Source of the DNA: Pseudomonas sp. | Lineage (GTDB): Bacteria; Pseudomonadota; Gammaproteobacteria; Pseudomonadales; Pseudomonadaceae | Direction: 5' to 3' | Length of the DNA stretch: 64,000 nucleotides | NCBI RefSeq assembly: GCF_030690725.1 | Contig: NZ_JAUYGD010000067.1 | Location: 90,715-154,714 of the forward strand | In this document: in pieces, positions 55,273 through 64,000 of the stretch | How positions within the stretch are numbered: the first letter of the stretch is position 1 | How the letters are laid out: the number at the start of each line of letters is the position of its first letter | Made by a program: the position numbers and the translations under genes | Notes under the pieces: generated by a model | Told to the model about the DNA's origin: nothing | Databases searched by the model: none | Seen by the model: only the letters and a program-made list of their open reading frames with translations

Positions 55273-56511
55273 ATGACCTTATGGGTCGTTTCAACTCTGT
55301 TTGTATTGACCTACCTGGGCATGGCTGCAGGGGGCATTCGTGGCCTGCGTGTTGATCGCAGCTGGATTGCCGGCTGCGCGGCGGTATTGCTGCTGGTTAG
55401 CGGCGCGCAATCACCTGCTGATGCGGCCAGCCACCTGGATGCCGGCGCACTGTTGCTGCTGCTGGCGCTGATGCTGATCAGCGCGCAGTTCGACTTCTCC
55501 GGCGTGTACGCCTGGCTTAATCAGCAACTCAGTCACTATGCCGAGCAGCCAGCGCTGCTGCTGTTGGGCGTGGTGCTGCTGGGCGGCGTGCTGTCGGCGT
55601 TGCTGGTCAATGACATCGTCGCCTTTGCCCTCACCCCGTTGCTCTGCCATAGCCTGCTGGCCCGTGGCCTCGATCCGCGGCCGTTTCTCCTGGCGTTGGC
55701 GCTGTCGTGTAATGCCGGCTCCAGCGCCAGCCTGATCGGTAACCCGCAGAACATTTTGATCGGCCAGGCCGGCGGCCTGGATTTCTGGTCTTACACCTTT
55801 ATCGCCGGCCCGCCCGCGCTGGCCGCATTGGCTATTACCTACGCGGTGATCTGGCTGCAATGGCGCAAGCGCTGGGGTACGGCCAAACCAGCAGTGCAGG
55901 AAGAAACCCCGGTTGAGCGCATTTACGGCCTGCGCAGTTACCTCAAGCCGCTGCTGGCCAGCCTGGTGCTGCTCGGGCTGTTTTCCACCAGCATGCCGCG
56001 CGAAATTTCCGCGCTACTGATTGCCGCGTTGGTGATGATTTCGCGGCGGGTGGACAGCCGCGACTATGTGCAGAAGGTCGACTGGAACCTGTTGCTGCTG
56101 TTTGCCGGGTTGTTCATCGTCACCGGCGCGGCGATGAGCCTGCCGCAGGTCGCCGGTATGGCCGGCAAACTGGCCGAGCTGGGCTTGCTGCCGCATGGGG
56201 TGATCACCCTGGCGAGCCTGTCCCTGTTGGCCGGCAACCTGATCGGCAATGTGCCTTACGTGATGTTGCTGCTGGGCGTGTTGCCGGATGCCAGCGAAGC
56301 CTTGTTGGTGGGCCTGGCGATCATGTCGACGCTGGCCGGCAACCTGTTGCTGATCGGCAGCGTGGTCAACCTTATCGTCGCCGAAAGCGCGCGGCGTCAG
56401 GGCGTACCGCTGAGCTTTGTCGACTTTGCCCGCAGCGGCGTGCCGGTGACCTTGCTGAGCATGGGCGTGGCGGGGTTGTGGCTGGCGTTGGGCGGTTGGC
56501 TGCCCTGGTAG
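55273..56511 (+). CDS. ArsB/NhaD-superfamily (SLC13-like) membrane transporter
   Basis: 412 residues with about ten to twelve hydrophobic segments. The motif ALALSCNAGSSASLIGNPQNILIGQAGG contains the conserved GNPQN signature of the ion transporter superfamily, and the second repeat reads LLAGNLIGNVPYVMLLLG with SNxPxx-like residues. It could export arsenite or move dicarboxylates, or act as a Na+/H+ antiporter. The start at 55273 has AAAGGA upstream. Two further ion antiporters (NhaD, NhaC) lie within 5 kb. Specificity unresolved. Confidence 0.75.
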   Translation: MTLWVVSTLFVLTYLGMAAGGIRGLRVDRSWIAGCAAVLLLVSGAQSPADAASHLDAGALLLLLALMLISAQFDFSGVYAWLNQQLSHYAEQPALLLLGVVLLGGVLSALLVNDIVAFALTPLLCHSLLARGLDPRPFLLALALSCNAGSSASLIGNPQNILIGQAGGLDFWSYTFIAGPPALAALAITYAVIWLQWRKRWGTAKPAVQEETPVERIYGLRSYLKPLLASLVLLGLFSTSMPREISALLIAALVMISRRVDSRDYVQKVDWNLLLLFAGLFIVTGAAMSLPQVAGMAGKLAELGLLPHGVITLASLSLLAGNLIGNVPYVMLLLGVLPDASEALLVGLAIMSTLAGNLLLIGSVVNLIVAESARRQGVPLSFVDFARSGVPVTLLSMGVAGLWLALGGWLPW

Positions 56512-56520
56512 ACGTAAGCC

Positions 56521-56588
56521 GTAGCCCGGATGCAATCCGGGGCGCTTTGCTGGCCGCAAGATACACTCCCGGATTGCATCCGGGCTAC
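56521..56588. repeat. Perfect inverted pair of 21-bp repeats
   Basis: Arms 56521-56541 and 56568-56588 are exact inverted copies of a 21-mer also found once at 4459-4479. Spacer 26 bases. It lies between convergent genes (transporter and rlmF) and may terminate transcription from both. Confidence 0.9.
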
Positions 56589-56614
56589 GTGCATCGCGCT
56601 ATCGCGTTGCCAGC

Positions 56615-57634
56615 CTACGACCAGCGGGCTGTGCGCCAGGCCTGCTGCTGTTCCGCCGTCTGAAAGGTCCAGGCAACAAAGCGGCTCTGCTTCTGGCCCT
56701 GGGCCATTTCCACGGTTTGTACCTGGAGTGCGCCGGCTTTCTTCAACTCGCTGTAAACGCCCGGCAGGTTGCCGGCCTTGGAGATCAGGCTGCTAAACCA
56801 CAGCACCTGCTGACCCACCGCGACACTTTCCTTGATCAACTGGCTGACAAACGCCGCTTCGCCACCCTTGCACCACAGCTCTGCCGCCTGGCCGCCGAAG
56901 TTCAGCACCGGCAGTTTGCGTTTGGGGTCGAGTTTGCCGAGGTTGCGCCATTTACGTTTGCTACCGCTGCTGGCTTCTTCCGCGCTGGCATGGAAGGGCG
57001 GGTTGCACAGGGTCAGGTCGAAGCGCTCATCGCTCTGTAGCAAGCCCTGGAAGATATGCGCGCTGTCGCGCTGCTGGCGCAGCTCGATGGCCTCGCCCAG
57101 GCCCGGATTGGATTGCACTATGGCTTTGGCCGAGGCGATGGCATTGGCGGCGATGTCCGAGCCGAGAAACTGCCAGGCGTATTCGCGGTTACCCAGCAGC
57201 GGGTAGATGCAGTTGGCGCCCACGCCAATATCCAGTGCGCGCACCTTGGCCCCGCGCGGGATCTGACCGCCATTGCTGGCGGCCAGCAGGTCGGCCAGGT
57301 AATGCAGGTAATCGGCGCGGCCTGGAATCGGCGGGCACAGATAATCCGCCGGAATATCCCAATGCGCGATGCCGTAGAACTGCTTGAGCAGCGCCCGGTT
57401 GAACACCTTAACCGCCGCCGGGTTGGCAAAGTCGATGCTCTCATTGCCATAGGGATTAATGATCACAAAGGCTGCCAGCTCGGGGCTGGCCTTGATCAGC
57501 GCGGGGAAGTCATAGCGCCCCTGATGACGGTTGCGTGGGTGCAACTGGCCCTTGGCTGCATCAAGCTTGCCTGCAGCAGGTTTGCCAGGCGCAGGGCTGG
57601 GTTTACGGTTAGGGCGTTTCGGCGGCAGGGACAT
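56615..57634 (-). CDS. rlmF: 23S rRNA (adenine-1618-N6)-methyltransferase RlmF
   Basis: 339 residues. A basic N-terminus, then the conserved [27 protein letters not shown] block, the SAM-binding [17 protein letters not shown] motif and the catalytic NPPFHAS. It methylates A1618 of 23S rRNA in the cytoplasm. Conserved tail [23 protein letters not shown] supports the assignment. Lies on the same strand as, and 114 bases after, the small winged-helix gene. Confidence 0.93.
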   Translation of the reverse strand: MSLPPKRPNRKPSPAPGKPAAGKLDAAKGQLHPRNRHQGRYDFPALIKASPELAAFVIINPYGNESIDFANPAAVKVFNRALLKQFYGIAHWDIPADYLCPPIPGRADYLHYLADLLAASNGGQIPRGAKVRALDIGVGANCIYPLLGNREYAWQFLGSDIAANAIASAKAIVQSNPGLGEAIELRQQRDSAHIFQGLLQSDERFDLTLCNPPFHASAEEASSGSKRKWRNLGKLDPKRKLPVLNFGGQAAELWCKGGEAAFVSQLIKESVAVGQQVLWFSSLISKAGNLPGVYSELKKAGALQVQTVEMAQGQKQSRFVAWTFQTAEQQQAWRTARWS

Positions 57635-57748
57635 GGCAGGCGGATCTGAGGCTCGGGGCGCGGGATTTTCCCACAGCTGGGCGCGGCGTGCTTGTCGATA
57701 GCAGTAAATCAGCTGCGCGGCGGGTTACACCTGGCCTGACAGTTTCGT

Positions 57749-58045
57749 TCAGGGATAACCGAGCACGGCCTTGATTTGCGCCAGATTGGCGGCAATCCAC
57801 TGTGGGTTGATCGCGCCCCAGTCACGAATTTCATAGTGCCCGGCGTTATTGCGTTCGCCGCTTTGCTGGGCGAAGGCGCAGTTGATATCCAGCTCGGCCA
57901 GGGCACTCAGGGTGTCCTGGGCGGTGCGCCGCGGCATGCCGGTGGCGGCCATCAGCGCCGGGACGCTGGTGGCGGCGCCGCTGTCGATCAGCCAGGCCAC
58001 ATACAGACGGCGGTAGAAGCTGCTGCGGGTTTTGCTGACGTCCAT
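57749..58045 (-). CDS. Small winged helix-turn-helix protein
   Basis: 98 residues. The first 50 residues form a winged helix (SSFYRRLYVAWLIDSGAATSVPALMAATGMPRRTAQDTLSALAELDI). The rest (CAFAQQSGERNNAGHYEIRDWG) completes the wing. No effector domain. AGGAG lies nine bases before the ATG. It is 47 bases after nhaD on the same strand, so it could be co-transcribed with nhaD, and an 8-bp hairpin (58062-58080) lies in the gap. Target unknown. Confidence 0.75.
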   Translation of the reverse strand: MDVSKTRSSFYRRLYVAWLIDSGAATSVPALMAATGMPRRTAQDTLSALAELDINCAFAQQSGERNNAGHYEIRDWGAINPQWIAANLAQIKAVLGYP

Positions 58046-58061
58046 AAGGGCTCCTGCGCGA

Positions 58062-58080
58062 GGCGGTTGCAACAACCGCC
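58062..58080. terminator. 8-bp hairpin between nhaD and winged-helix genes
   Basis: GGCGGTTG (58062-58069) and CAACCGCC (58073-58080) with a 3-base loop lie between the nhaD stop and the next start. No T tract, so it could be a weak terminator or a transcript stabiliser. Confidence 0.4.
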
Positions 58081-58092
58081 GCATTGCCTGAC

Positions 58093-59466
58093 TTACATGG
58101 CGAAGAGTGCGATATAGCTTAGGGCCCCGGCGATATAGCCGGCAAAGGCCAGGCCGCTGATGTACTTCACGTACCAGATAAAGTTGATCTTCTCCATGCC
58201 CATGGCGGCCACGCCGGCCGCCGAGCCGATGATCAGGCAGCTACCGCCGGTGCCGGCGCAGTAGGCGAGCATTTCCCAGAAGTTGCCGTTGACCACAAAG
58301 TTGCTCAGCCAACTGCTTTCGCTACCCGCCAGGGCCAGGGCTTCAGGGCTGACCAGTGGGTACATCTTCATTGCACCGGCGACCATTGGCACGTTATCCA
58401 CCACGGCGGAGAGCAGGCCGATGGACATGGCGATGGTGTAGACGTTGCCCAGGCTGTCTTTCAGGTAGGTGGCCACATCGATTAGATGGCCTGCGGTGGA
58501 CAGGCTGGACACCGCCAGCAGGATGCCGAGGAAGAACAGCACGCTGGTGACGTCGATGCGGCGCAGTACGCCGACCACCGAGAGCGGGTCCTTGTCTTCG
58601 CTGTTCTTGCTGCGGTGGATGATTTCAGTGGTGACCCAAAGCACGCCAAGGCCGAACAGGATGCCCATGTATGGCGGCAGGTGGGTGATGGTCTTGAACA
58701 CTGGCACGAAGATCAATGCGCCGAGGCCCATAACAAACACCAGGTTGCGCTCGAAGGGCGTGGTCGGGTCGCGACGGCTTTCGCGGCTTTGCTTGGGCTT
58801 GGGCGGGGTGATTTCACCCTTGAGCACGAAGCTCATGATGGTCAGCGGCACCAGCAGGCAGATCAGGCTTGGGATGATCAGCTTGACCACGATGCCGCTG
58901 GCAGTGACCTGGTTACCGATCCACAGCATAGTGGTGGTCACGTCACCAATTGGCGACCAGGCGCCGCCGGCGTTGGCGGCAATCACCACGATGCCGGCAT
59001 AGAACCAACGCTCCTTCTGGTCGTCGATCAGTTTGCGCAGCAGCGAAATCATCACGATGGTGGTGGCCAGGTTATCCAGCGCCGCCGAGAGGAAGAAGGT
59101 GATTACGCCCACCAGCCACAGCAGGTGCACGCGCTTGTTGGTGCGAATGCGGTCAGTGATGACTTTGAAGCCTTCATGGGCGTCGATCAGCTCAACGATG
59201 GTCATGGCGCCCATCAGGAAGAACAGAATCTCGGAGATTTCGCCCAGATGATGGCGCAGCTCTTCGGTGACGTGATGGTCATTGCCACTGGCGCCTGCGG
59301 TGGCGGCACCGATCAGCGGCAGAATGCTGTCCGCGCCCAGTACCAGCAGAGTCCAGCAAATTACTGCAGTCAGGATGGCCGACGCGGCTTTATCAATTTT
59401 CAGGGGGTGTTCGAGGGCGATACACAGGTAGCCGAAGACGAAGGTCAGTGCCATCAACGCGTACAT
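58093..59466 (-). CDS. nhaD: Na+/H+ antiporter NhaD
   Basis: 457 residues, about twelve to thirteen membrane segments. GAMTIVELIDAHEGFKVITDRI, FFLSAALDNLATTIVMISLLRKLI, VIAANAGGAWSPIGDVTTTMLW and ALLSAVVDNVPMVAGAM-type blocks are NhaD hallmarks. It exports Na+ or Li+ in exchange for protons at the inner membrane, mostly at alkaline pH. A 213-base gap separates it from nhaC on the same strand. The start MYALMALTFVFGYLCIALEHPLKI is native-like although the ribosome site is weak. Confidence 0.92.
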   Translation of the reverse strand: MYALMALTFVFGYLCIALEHPLKIDKAASAILTAVICWTLLVLGADSILPLIGAATAGASGNDHHVTEELRHHLGEISEILFFLMGAMTIVELIDAHEGFKVITDRIRTNKRVHLLWLVGVITFFLSAALDNLATTIVMISLLRKLIDDQKERWFYAGIVVIAANAGGAWSPIGDVTTTMLWIGNQVTASGIVVKLIIPSLICLLVPLTIMSFVLKGEITPPKPKQSRESRRDPTTPFERNLVFVMGLGALIFVPVFKTITHLPPYMGILFGLGVLWVTTEIIHRSKNSEDKDPLSVVGVLRRIDVTSVLFFLGILLAVSSLSTAGHLIDVATYLKDSLGNVYTIAMSIGLLSAVVDNVPMVAGAMKMYPLVSPEALALAGSESSWLSNFVVNGNFWEMLAYCAGTGGSCLIIGSAAGVAAMGMEKINFIWYVKYISGLAFAGYIAGALSYIALFAM

Positions 59467-59679
59467 GATCAGAATTCCAGATTCAGGGCTTTTTTATTGA
59501 GTTGGAGGTGCCAGAGGCATCTAGATGCGCCGACGAAGATGCCTGATTTGCGTGGAAATTGGCAGCGGATTTATCGCCAGGCCAGGCTGTGTGCTTGTCT
59601 GCTGGCTATTTATGGGCGAGCGGTTAGCCCTGGCGCGCCCGAACTACGCGGTGCTGCGCAGTTGCGGACGGGGTTGGGC

Positions 59680-61143
59680 TCAGGCCTGCGACAGGTCGTC
59701 GCGTTCCGCGTTGGCCGGCACAACGGGTTGCGGCGGGAAGATAAAGGCCAGTGTGATTGCCAACAGCGGCATCAGCAGGTTGAAGAAGCAGTACGGCAGG
59801 TAGCTTAGGGTCGCCACGCCCAGAGTGGCGGCCATATAGGCGCCGCAGGTGTTCCACGGCACCAGCACCGAGGTCAGGGTGCCGCCGTCTTCGAGGGCGC
59901 GCGACAGGTTGACCGGGGCCAGCCCGCGCTTTTCGTACTCGGCGCGGTACATACGGCCTGGCAGTACCAGGGCGATGTACTGGTCGGCGGTGATGATATT
60001 GGTGCCGATGCTGGTGGCAATGGTGCTGGCGATCAGGCTGCTGGTGCTTTTCGCCAGGTGCAGGGTGCTTTGCAGCAGGCGCTGCAGCAGTCCGAGTTTT
60101 TCCAGCACGCCGCCAAAGCACATGGCGCAGATAATCAGCCACACGGTGGTGAGCATGCTGGCCATACCGCCCTTGGACAGCAGGCCGTCCAGCGCCGGGT
60201 TGCCGCTGCTCGATTCATAACCGGCAAACAGCGCGCTCCACACGGTTTTTAGCGGCGCCAGGCTGCCGGCAGCCGGATCGGCCAATCGCGCCATCACCTC
60301 GGGCTGAAACACCACGGCGAACACGCCGCCGAGCAGCGCGGCGACAAACACCGCCGGGAAGGCTGCCCACTGGCGCACGGCAAGAAACAGCAGCAGGGCC
60401 ACCGGCAGCAACAGGTGCCAGCCCAGGCTGAACTGAGCTTCCAGCGCCTGCAGCACTTCGGCGATACGCGCGGTGTCGTGGCTGTTGCTGGCTTGCTGGC
60501 CGAGAACGAAGAAAATCATCAGGGCAATCAACAAGGCCGGTGTCGTGGTGCGCAGCATCAGGCGGATATGCGCGAACAGATCTGCCCCGGCAGCGGCAGG
60601 TGCCAGGTTGGTGGTGTCTGACAGCGGCGACAGCTTGTCGCCAAAGTAGGCGCCGGAAATGATCGCCCCGGCGGTAATCGCCGGGTCCAGGCCCAGGCCT
60701 GCCGCCACGCCCATCAGGCCGATGCCCAGGGTGCCGGCCACTGTCCAGGAGCTGCCGATGGACAGCGCGGTGAGGGCGCAGATCAGGCAGCTGGTGACGT
60801 AGAAGTATTCCGCCGAGATCAGCTTGAGGCCGAGCCAGATCATGGTTGGCACGGTGCCGGCGAGAATCCAGGTGCCGATCAGCGCACCGACCGCCAGCAG
60901 AATCAGGTTGGCCTTCATCGCCATATGGATGCCGGCGAGGATGCCTTCCTCGATCTGCGCCCACTGCAGGCCATTCTTCAGGCCGACCAGGCCGGCGACA
61001 AAGGCCGCGCTCATCAGCGCGATCTGGTTTGGCCCGCTGGAGGAGCTGTCGCCATACAGGTAAACGGAAAGGCCCAACAGCAGCACCAGTACGCCAATCG
61101 GCAGCAGGGCATCGAGCAGGGAAGGGGAGCGTGTATCAGTCAT
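59680..61143 (-). CDS. nhaC: Na+/H+ antiporter NhaC
   Basis: 487 residues with eleven to twelve membrane segments. LIGTWILAGTVPTMIWLGLKLI, TALSIGSSWTVAGTLGIGLMGVA and SGAYFGDKLSPLSDTTNLAPAAAG are diagnostic of NhaC (PF03553). Members exchange Na+ for H+, or malate/lactate in some relatives. The gene precedes nhaD on the same strand, so Na+ export functions are clustered. No regulator was seen next to it. Confidence 0.9.
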   Translation of the reverse strand: MTDTRSPSLLDALLPIGVLVLLLGLSVYLYGDSSSSGPNQIALMSAAFVAGLVGLKNGLQWAQIEEGILAGIHMAMKANLILLAVGALIGTWILAGTVPTMIWLGLKLISAEYFYVTSCLICALTALSIGSSWTVAGTLGIGLMGVAAGLGLDPAITAGAIISGAYFGDKLSPLSDTTNLAPAAAGADLFAHIRLMLRTTTPALLIALMIFFVLGQQASNSHDTARIAEVLQALEAQFSLGWHLLLPVALLLFLAVRQWAAFPAVFVAALLGGVFAVVFQPEVMARLADPAAGSLAPLKTVWSALFAGYESSSGNPALDGLLSKGGMASMLTTVWLIICAMCFGGVLEKLGLLQRLLQSTLHLAKSTSSLIASTIATSIGTNIITADQYIALVLPGRMYRAEYEKRGLAPVNLSRALEDGGTLTSVLVPWNTCGAYMAATLGVATLSYLPYCFFNLLMPLLAITLAFIFPPQPVVPANAERDDLSQA

Positions 61144-61190
61144 GGGTGTACCGGTCGATCAATGAAACTGTGGCTGGAAAGCCCAACCCA

Positions 61191-61226
61191 GAAAAAACGA
61201 AACCCGCGCCGGTAAGGGCGCGGGCT
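61191..61226 (-). terminator. Rho-independent terminator of valS
   Basis: On the minus strand, CCCGCGCC (61224-61217) and its complement (61210-61203) form a GC-rich stem around a 6-base loop, followed by six T (61197-61192). It lies just downstream of the valS stop and before the nhaC start. Confidence 0.9.
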
Positions 61227-61244
61227 GCGGGTGTTGCCAGTGGA

Positions 61245-64000
61245 TCAGAGTGCGGCGATCTTGCCGCGCTGCTCGACCATCTTGCTCAGGGCCTGTTCGG
61301 CCTCGGCCAGTTTGGCGCGCTCTTTATCGAGCACTTCGGCCGGCGCCTTGGCGACGAAGCCTTCGTTGCTCAGCTTGCCGCCGACGCGCTGCACTTCACC
61401 GGAGAGGCGGGCGATCTCTTTATCCAGACGCGCGAGTTCCGCGTCCTTGTCGATCAGCCCGGCCATCGGCACCAGCACCTGCATCTCGCCAACCAGGGCG
61501 GTGGCGGACATCGGTGCTTCTTCGCCGGCTTCCAGTACGCGTACCGACTCCAGCTTGGCCAGCTTATTGAGCAGCGGCGCGTTGTCGGCCAGGCGGCGGC
61601 GGTCTTCGTCACTGGCGTTGGCCAGGATGATGTCGATGCGCTTGGCCATGGAGATTTTCATCTCGCCACGGATTTGGCGCAGGCCGAGCATCAGCTGCTT
61701 GACCCACTCGATATCGCCTTCGGCGGCGGCATCGATGCGGCTTTCATTGGCCACCGGCCAGGCCTGCAGCATGATGGTTTCACCACTGACGCCGGCTTGC
61801 GCCTTGATGCGCTGCCAGATTTCTTCGGTGATAAACGGCATAAACGGATGGGCCAGACGCAGCGCCACTTCCAGCACGCGAATCAGGGTGCGGCGGGTGC
61901 CGCGCTGGCGTTCGATTGGCGCGGTTTCGTCCCACAGCACTGGCTTGACCAGCTCCAGGTACCAGGCGCAGTACTCGTCCCAGATAAACTCGTAGAGCGC
62001 CTGGGCGGCCAGGTCGAAGCGGAAGGCGTCGAGCTGGCGGGTGACTTCGGCTTCGGTGCGCTGCAGGGCGGAGATGATCCAGCGGTCCACCGAAGACAGT
62101 TCGACCGGCTCGCCATTGACGCCTGTGTCCTGGCCGTCGGTGTTTTCCAGCACGAAGTTGGCGGCGTTCCAGATCTTGTTGCAGAAGTTGCGGTAACCCT
62201 CAACGCGGCCCATGTCGAACTTGATGTCACGACCGGTGGAGGCCAGCGCCAGGTTGGTAAAGCGCAGGGCGTCGGTGCCGTAGGCGGCGATGCCCTCGGG
62301 GAACTCGGCGCGGGTCTGCTTGGCGATCTTCTCGGCGAGCTTGGGCTGCATCATGCCGCTGGTGCGTTTTTCCAGCAGCTCGTCCAGGGTAATGCCGTCG
62401 ACGATATCCAGCGGGTCGAGCACGTTGCCCTTGGACTTGGACATCTTCTGGCCCTGGCCATCGCGCACCAGGCCGTGCACATAGACGGTCTTGAACGGGA
62501 TCTGCCCGGTCAGGTGGGTCGACAGCATGATCATCCGGGCGACCCAGAAGAAGATAATGTCGAAGCCTGTTACAAGAACATCCGTGGGGTGGAAGGTCTT
62601 CAATTCTTCAGTTTGCTGCGGCCAGCCGAGGGTGGAGAAGGTCCACAGGCCGGAGCTGAACCAGGTGTCGAGAACGTCCTCGTCCTGGCGCAGGTTGGCG
62701 TCGCCGAGGTTGTGGGTGGCGCGTACTTCTGCCTCGTCGCGGCCGACATAGACGTTGCCGGCATCGTCGTACCAGGCCGGGATTCGGTGGCCCCACCAGA
62801 GCTGGCGGCTGATGCACCAGTCCTGGATATCGCGCATCCAGCTGAAGTACATGTTTTCGTACTGCTTGGGCACGAACTGGATCTCGCCGCTTTCGACCAC
62901 GGCGATGGCTTTTTCCGCCAGCGGCTTGGTGCTGACGTACCACTGGTCGGTCAGCCACGGCTCGATGATGGTGCCGGAGCGGTCGCCTTTCGGCACTTTC
63001 AGGGCGTGGGCGTCGATGCTTTCCAAGAGGCCTGCGGCCTCGAAGGCGGCAACGATCTGTTTACGCGCTTCAAAACGATCCAGGCCGGCGTATTCGGCCG
63101 GCAGGCTGCAGTCGATCTGGCTATTGACGCTGCCATCGACATTGAACGCCTGGACCTGTGCGAGCACGGCGGCGTTCTTGTCGAAGATATTCAGCAGCGG
63201 CAGGTTGTGACGCTTGCCGACTTCATAGTCGTTGAAGTCGTGGGCCGGGGTGATTTTCACGCAGCCGGTGCCGAACTCGGGGTCGCAGTAATCGTCGGCG
63301 ACGATCGGGATACGCCGGCCAACCAGCGGCAGCTCGACGAAGGTGCCGATCAGGGCTTTATAGCGCTCGTCTTCCGGGTGCACGGCCACGGCGCTGTCGC
63401 CGAGCATGGTTTCCGGGCGAGTGGTGGCGACGATCAGGTAATCCTTGCCGTCGGCGGTCTTGTTACCGTCAGCCAGCGGGTAGCGCAGGTTCCACAGGCT
63501 GCCTTTCTCGTCGTGATTTTCCACTTCGAGGTCGGAGATGGCGGTGTGGAACTTGGTGTCCCAGTTGACCAGGCGCTTGCCGCGGTAGATCAGGCCGTCT
63601 TTGTGCAGGCGCACGAAGGCTTCTTTAACCGACTCGGACAGACCTTCGTCCATGGTGAAGCGCTCGCGCGACCAGTCCACCGATGAGCCCAGGCGACGTA
63701 TCTGCCGGGTGATGGTGCCGCCGGACTGCTCCTTCCATTCCCAGACTTTCTCCAGAAACTTCTCGCGGCCCAGATCGTGGCGGCCAATGCCGTCGGCGGC
63801 CAACTGACGCTCTACCACCATCTGGGTGGCGATACCGGCGTGGTCGGTGCCCGGCTGCCACAGGGTGTTGCGGCCCTGCATGCGGCGGAAACGAATCAGC
63901 GCATCCATTATCGAGTTATTGAAGCCATGGCCCATGTGCAGGCTGCCGGTGACGTTCGGCGGCGGGATCATGATGGTGTAGGGCTCGCCGGAACCTTGCG
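61245..64000 (-). CDS. valS: Valyl-tRNA synthetase, N-terminus beyond the window
   Basis: Class I tRNA synthetase lacking only its first few dozen residues at the right edge; the reading frame continues to 64000. The HIGH-like motif reads [14 protein letters not shown], the KMSKS motif [10 protein letters not shown], and the editing domain and anticodon-binding region are intact. The C-terminal coiled-coil ends at [14 protein letters not shown]. It charges tRNA-Val with valine in the cytoplasm and edits threonine. Ends in a strong terminator. Confidence 0.97.
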   Translation of the reverse strand, partial: QGSGEPYTIMIPPPNVTGSLHMGHGFNNSIMDALIRFRRMQGRNTLWQPGTDHAGIATQMVVERQLAADGIGRHDLGREKFLEKVWEWKEQSGGTITRQIRRLGSSVDWSRERFTMDEGLSESVKEAFVRLHKDGLIYRGKRLVNWDTKFHTAISDLEVENHDEKGSLWNLRYPLADGNKTADGKDYLIVATTRPETMLGDSAVAVHPEDERYKALIGTFVELPLVGRRIPIVADDYCDPEFGTGCVKITPAHDFNDYEVGKRHNLPLLNIFDKNAAVLAQVQAFNVDGSVNSQIDCSLPAEYAGLDRFEARKQIVAAFEAAGLLESIDAHALKVPKGDRSGTIIEPWLTDQWYVSTKPLAEKAIAVVESGEIQFVPKQYENMYFSWMRDIQDWCISRQLWWGHRIPAWYDDAGNVYVGRDEAEVRATHNLGDANLRQDEDVLDTWFSSGLWTFSTLGWPQQTEELKTFHPTDVLVTGFDIIFFWVARMIMLSTHLTGQIPFKTVYVHGLVRDGQGQKMSKSKGNVLDPLDIVDGITLDELLEKRTSGMMQPKLAEKIAKQTRAEFPEGIAAYGTDALRFTNLALASTGRDIKFDMGRVEGYRNFCNKIWNAANFVLENTDGQDTGVNGEPVELSSVDRWIISALQRTEAEVTRQLDAFRFDLAAQALYEFIWDEYCAWYLELVKPVLWDETAPIERQRGTRRTLIRVLEVALRLAHPFMPFITEEIWQRIKAQAGVSGETIMLQAWPVANESRIDAAAEGDIEWVKQLMLGLRQIRGEMKISMAKRIDIILANASDEDRRRLADNAPLLNKLAKLESVRVLEAGEEAPMSATALVGEMQVLVPMAGLIDKDAELARLDKEIARLSGEVQRVGGKLSNEGFVAKAPAEVLDKERAKLAEAEQALSKMVEQRGKIAAL

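Noticed and set aside
55273..56511. Calling the transporter arsB
   Set aside because: Only the broad superfamily signature is visible and no arsR or arsC genes are adjacent.
60846..63686. A 946-codon open frame on the plus strand
   Set aside because: It lies opposite nhaC and valS, both with clear family motifs, and its composition is that of the complement of GC-rich genes. No recognisable domain.

Overview
The window looks like chromosomal DNA of a Pseudomonas (Gammaproteobacteria). The evidence is the start of algD with a long upstream region at the left edge, GC-rich codon use, Pseudomonas-type REP palindromes, a dauB-dauA pair with a detached dauR, a PaAP-like secreted aminopeptidase, SbcCD and valS. 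I saw no rRNA, tRNA, CRISPR array, prophage or transposase gene.

Layout. 1-91: first 30 codons of algD (minus), then about 600 bases of non-coding DNA with candidate AlgU and AlgR sites. 692-8146: yaaA, a DmeF-type metal exporter with a His/Asp hexanucleotide tract, a PIN-PhoH ATPase, moaC-moaD-moaE, an orphan amino-acid binding protein and a GGDEF cyclase. 8278-13989: aminotransferase, APC permease and aldehyde dehydrogenase, with a divergent LysR regulator; this resembles amine or polyamine catabolism. Four palindromes spaced 20-21 bp apart lie in front of the dehydrogenase. 14226-16048: a HipA-like toxin followed by an HTH antitoxin, less GC-rich than its surroundings. 16114-19193: small genes, including a minus-strand thioredoxin-like / DUF2024 / Rof cluster, divergent from a Cys-rich MarR regulator and a MOSC protein, with a 15-bp palindrome in between.

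19307-26704: a full-length AraC regulator, a MarA/SoxS-sized AraC DNA-binding domain, and a six-gene plus-strand operon (SMP-30-like, haloperoxidase-like lipoprotein, isochorismatase-like, exported protein, catalase, hydrolase) that suggests peroxide or xenobiotic defence. A 58-bp inverted repeat lies in its promoter. 26701-34734, minus: ArgE-like deacetylase, DUF1028, RidA, flavin monooxygenase, DauR-like regulator, dauA, dauB and a GlxA-type AraC regulator. This is a D-arginine/arginine module in which RidA could remove the imine made by DauA. 34854-44478: small enzymes, grx-ppk2-yejK, secreted M28 aminopeptidase, a TAXI-like membrane protein, and a YjeH-type exporter with a divergent Lrp regulator. 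44481-53497: sbcD-sbcC, an AarF/UbiB-type kinase and three binding proteins. 53670-64000: a secreted beta-propeller protein, three ion transporters (ArsB/NhaD-like, NhaD, NhaC), rlmF, a winged-helix protein and the 3' part of valS.

The non-coding DNA carries several palindromic repeat families. The most striking is a 120-140-bp family with three full copies and one possible remnant, whose arms differ between copies yet stay self-complementary. The best leads for something undescribed are this family, the helically phased array at 12829-12902, the 20700-20757 operator with its small AraC protein, and the MarR/thioredoxin/DUF2024/Rof locus. Functions are inferred from remembered family motifs; no database search was possible.
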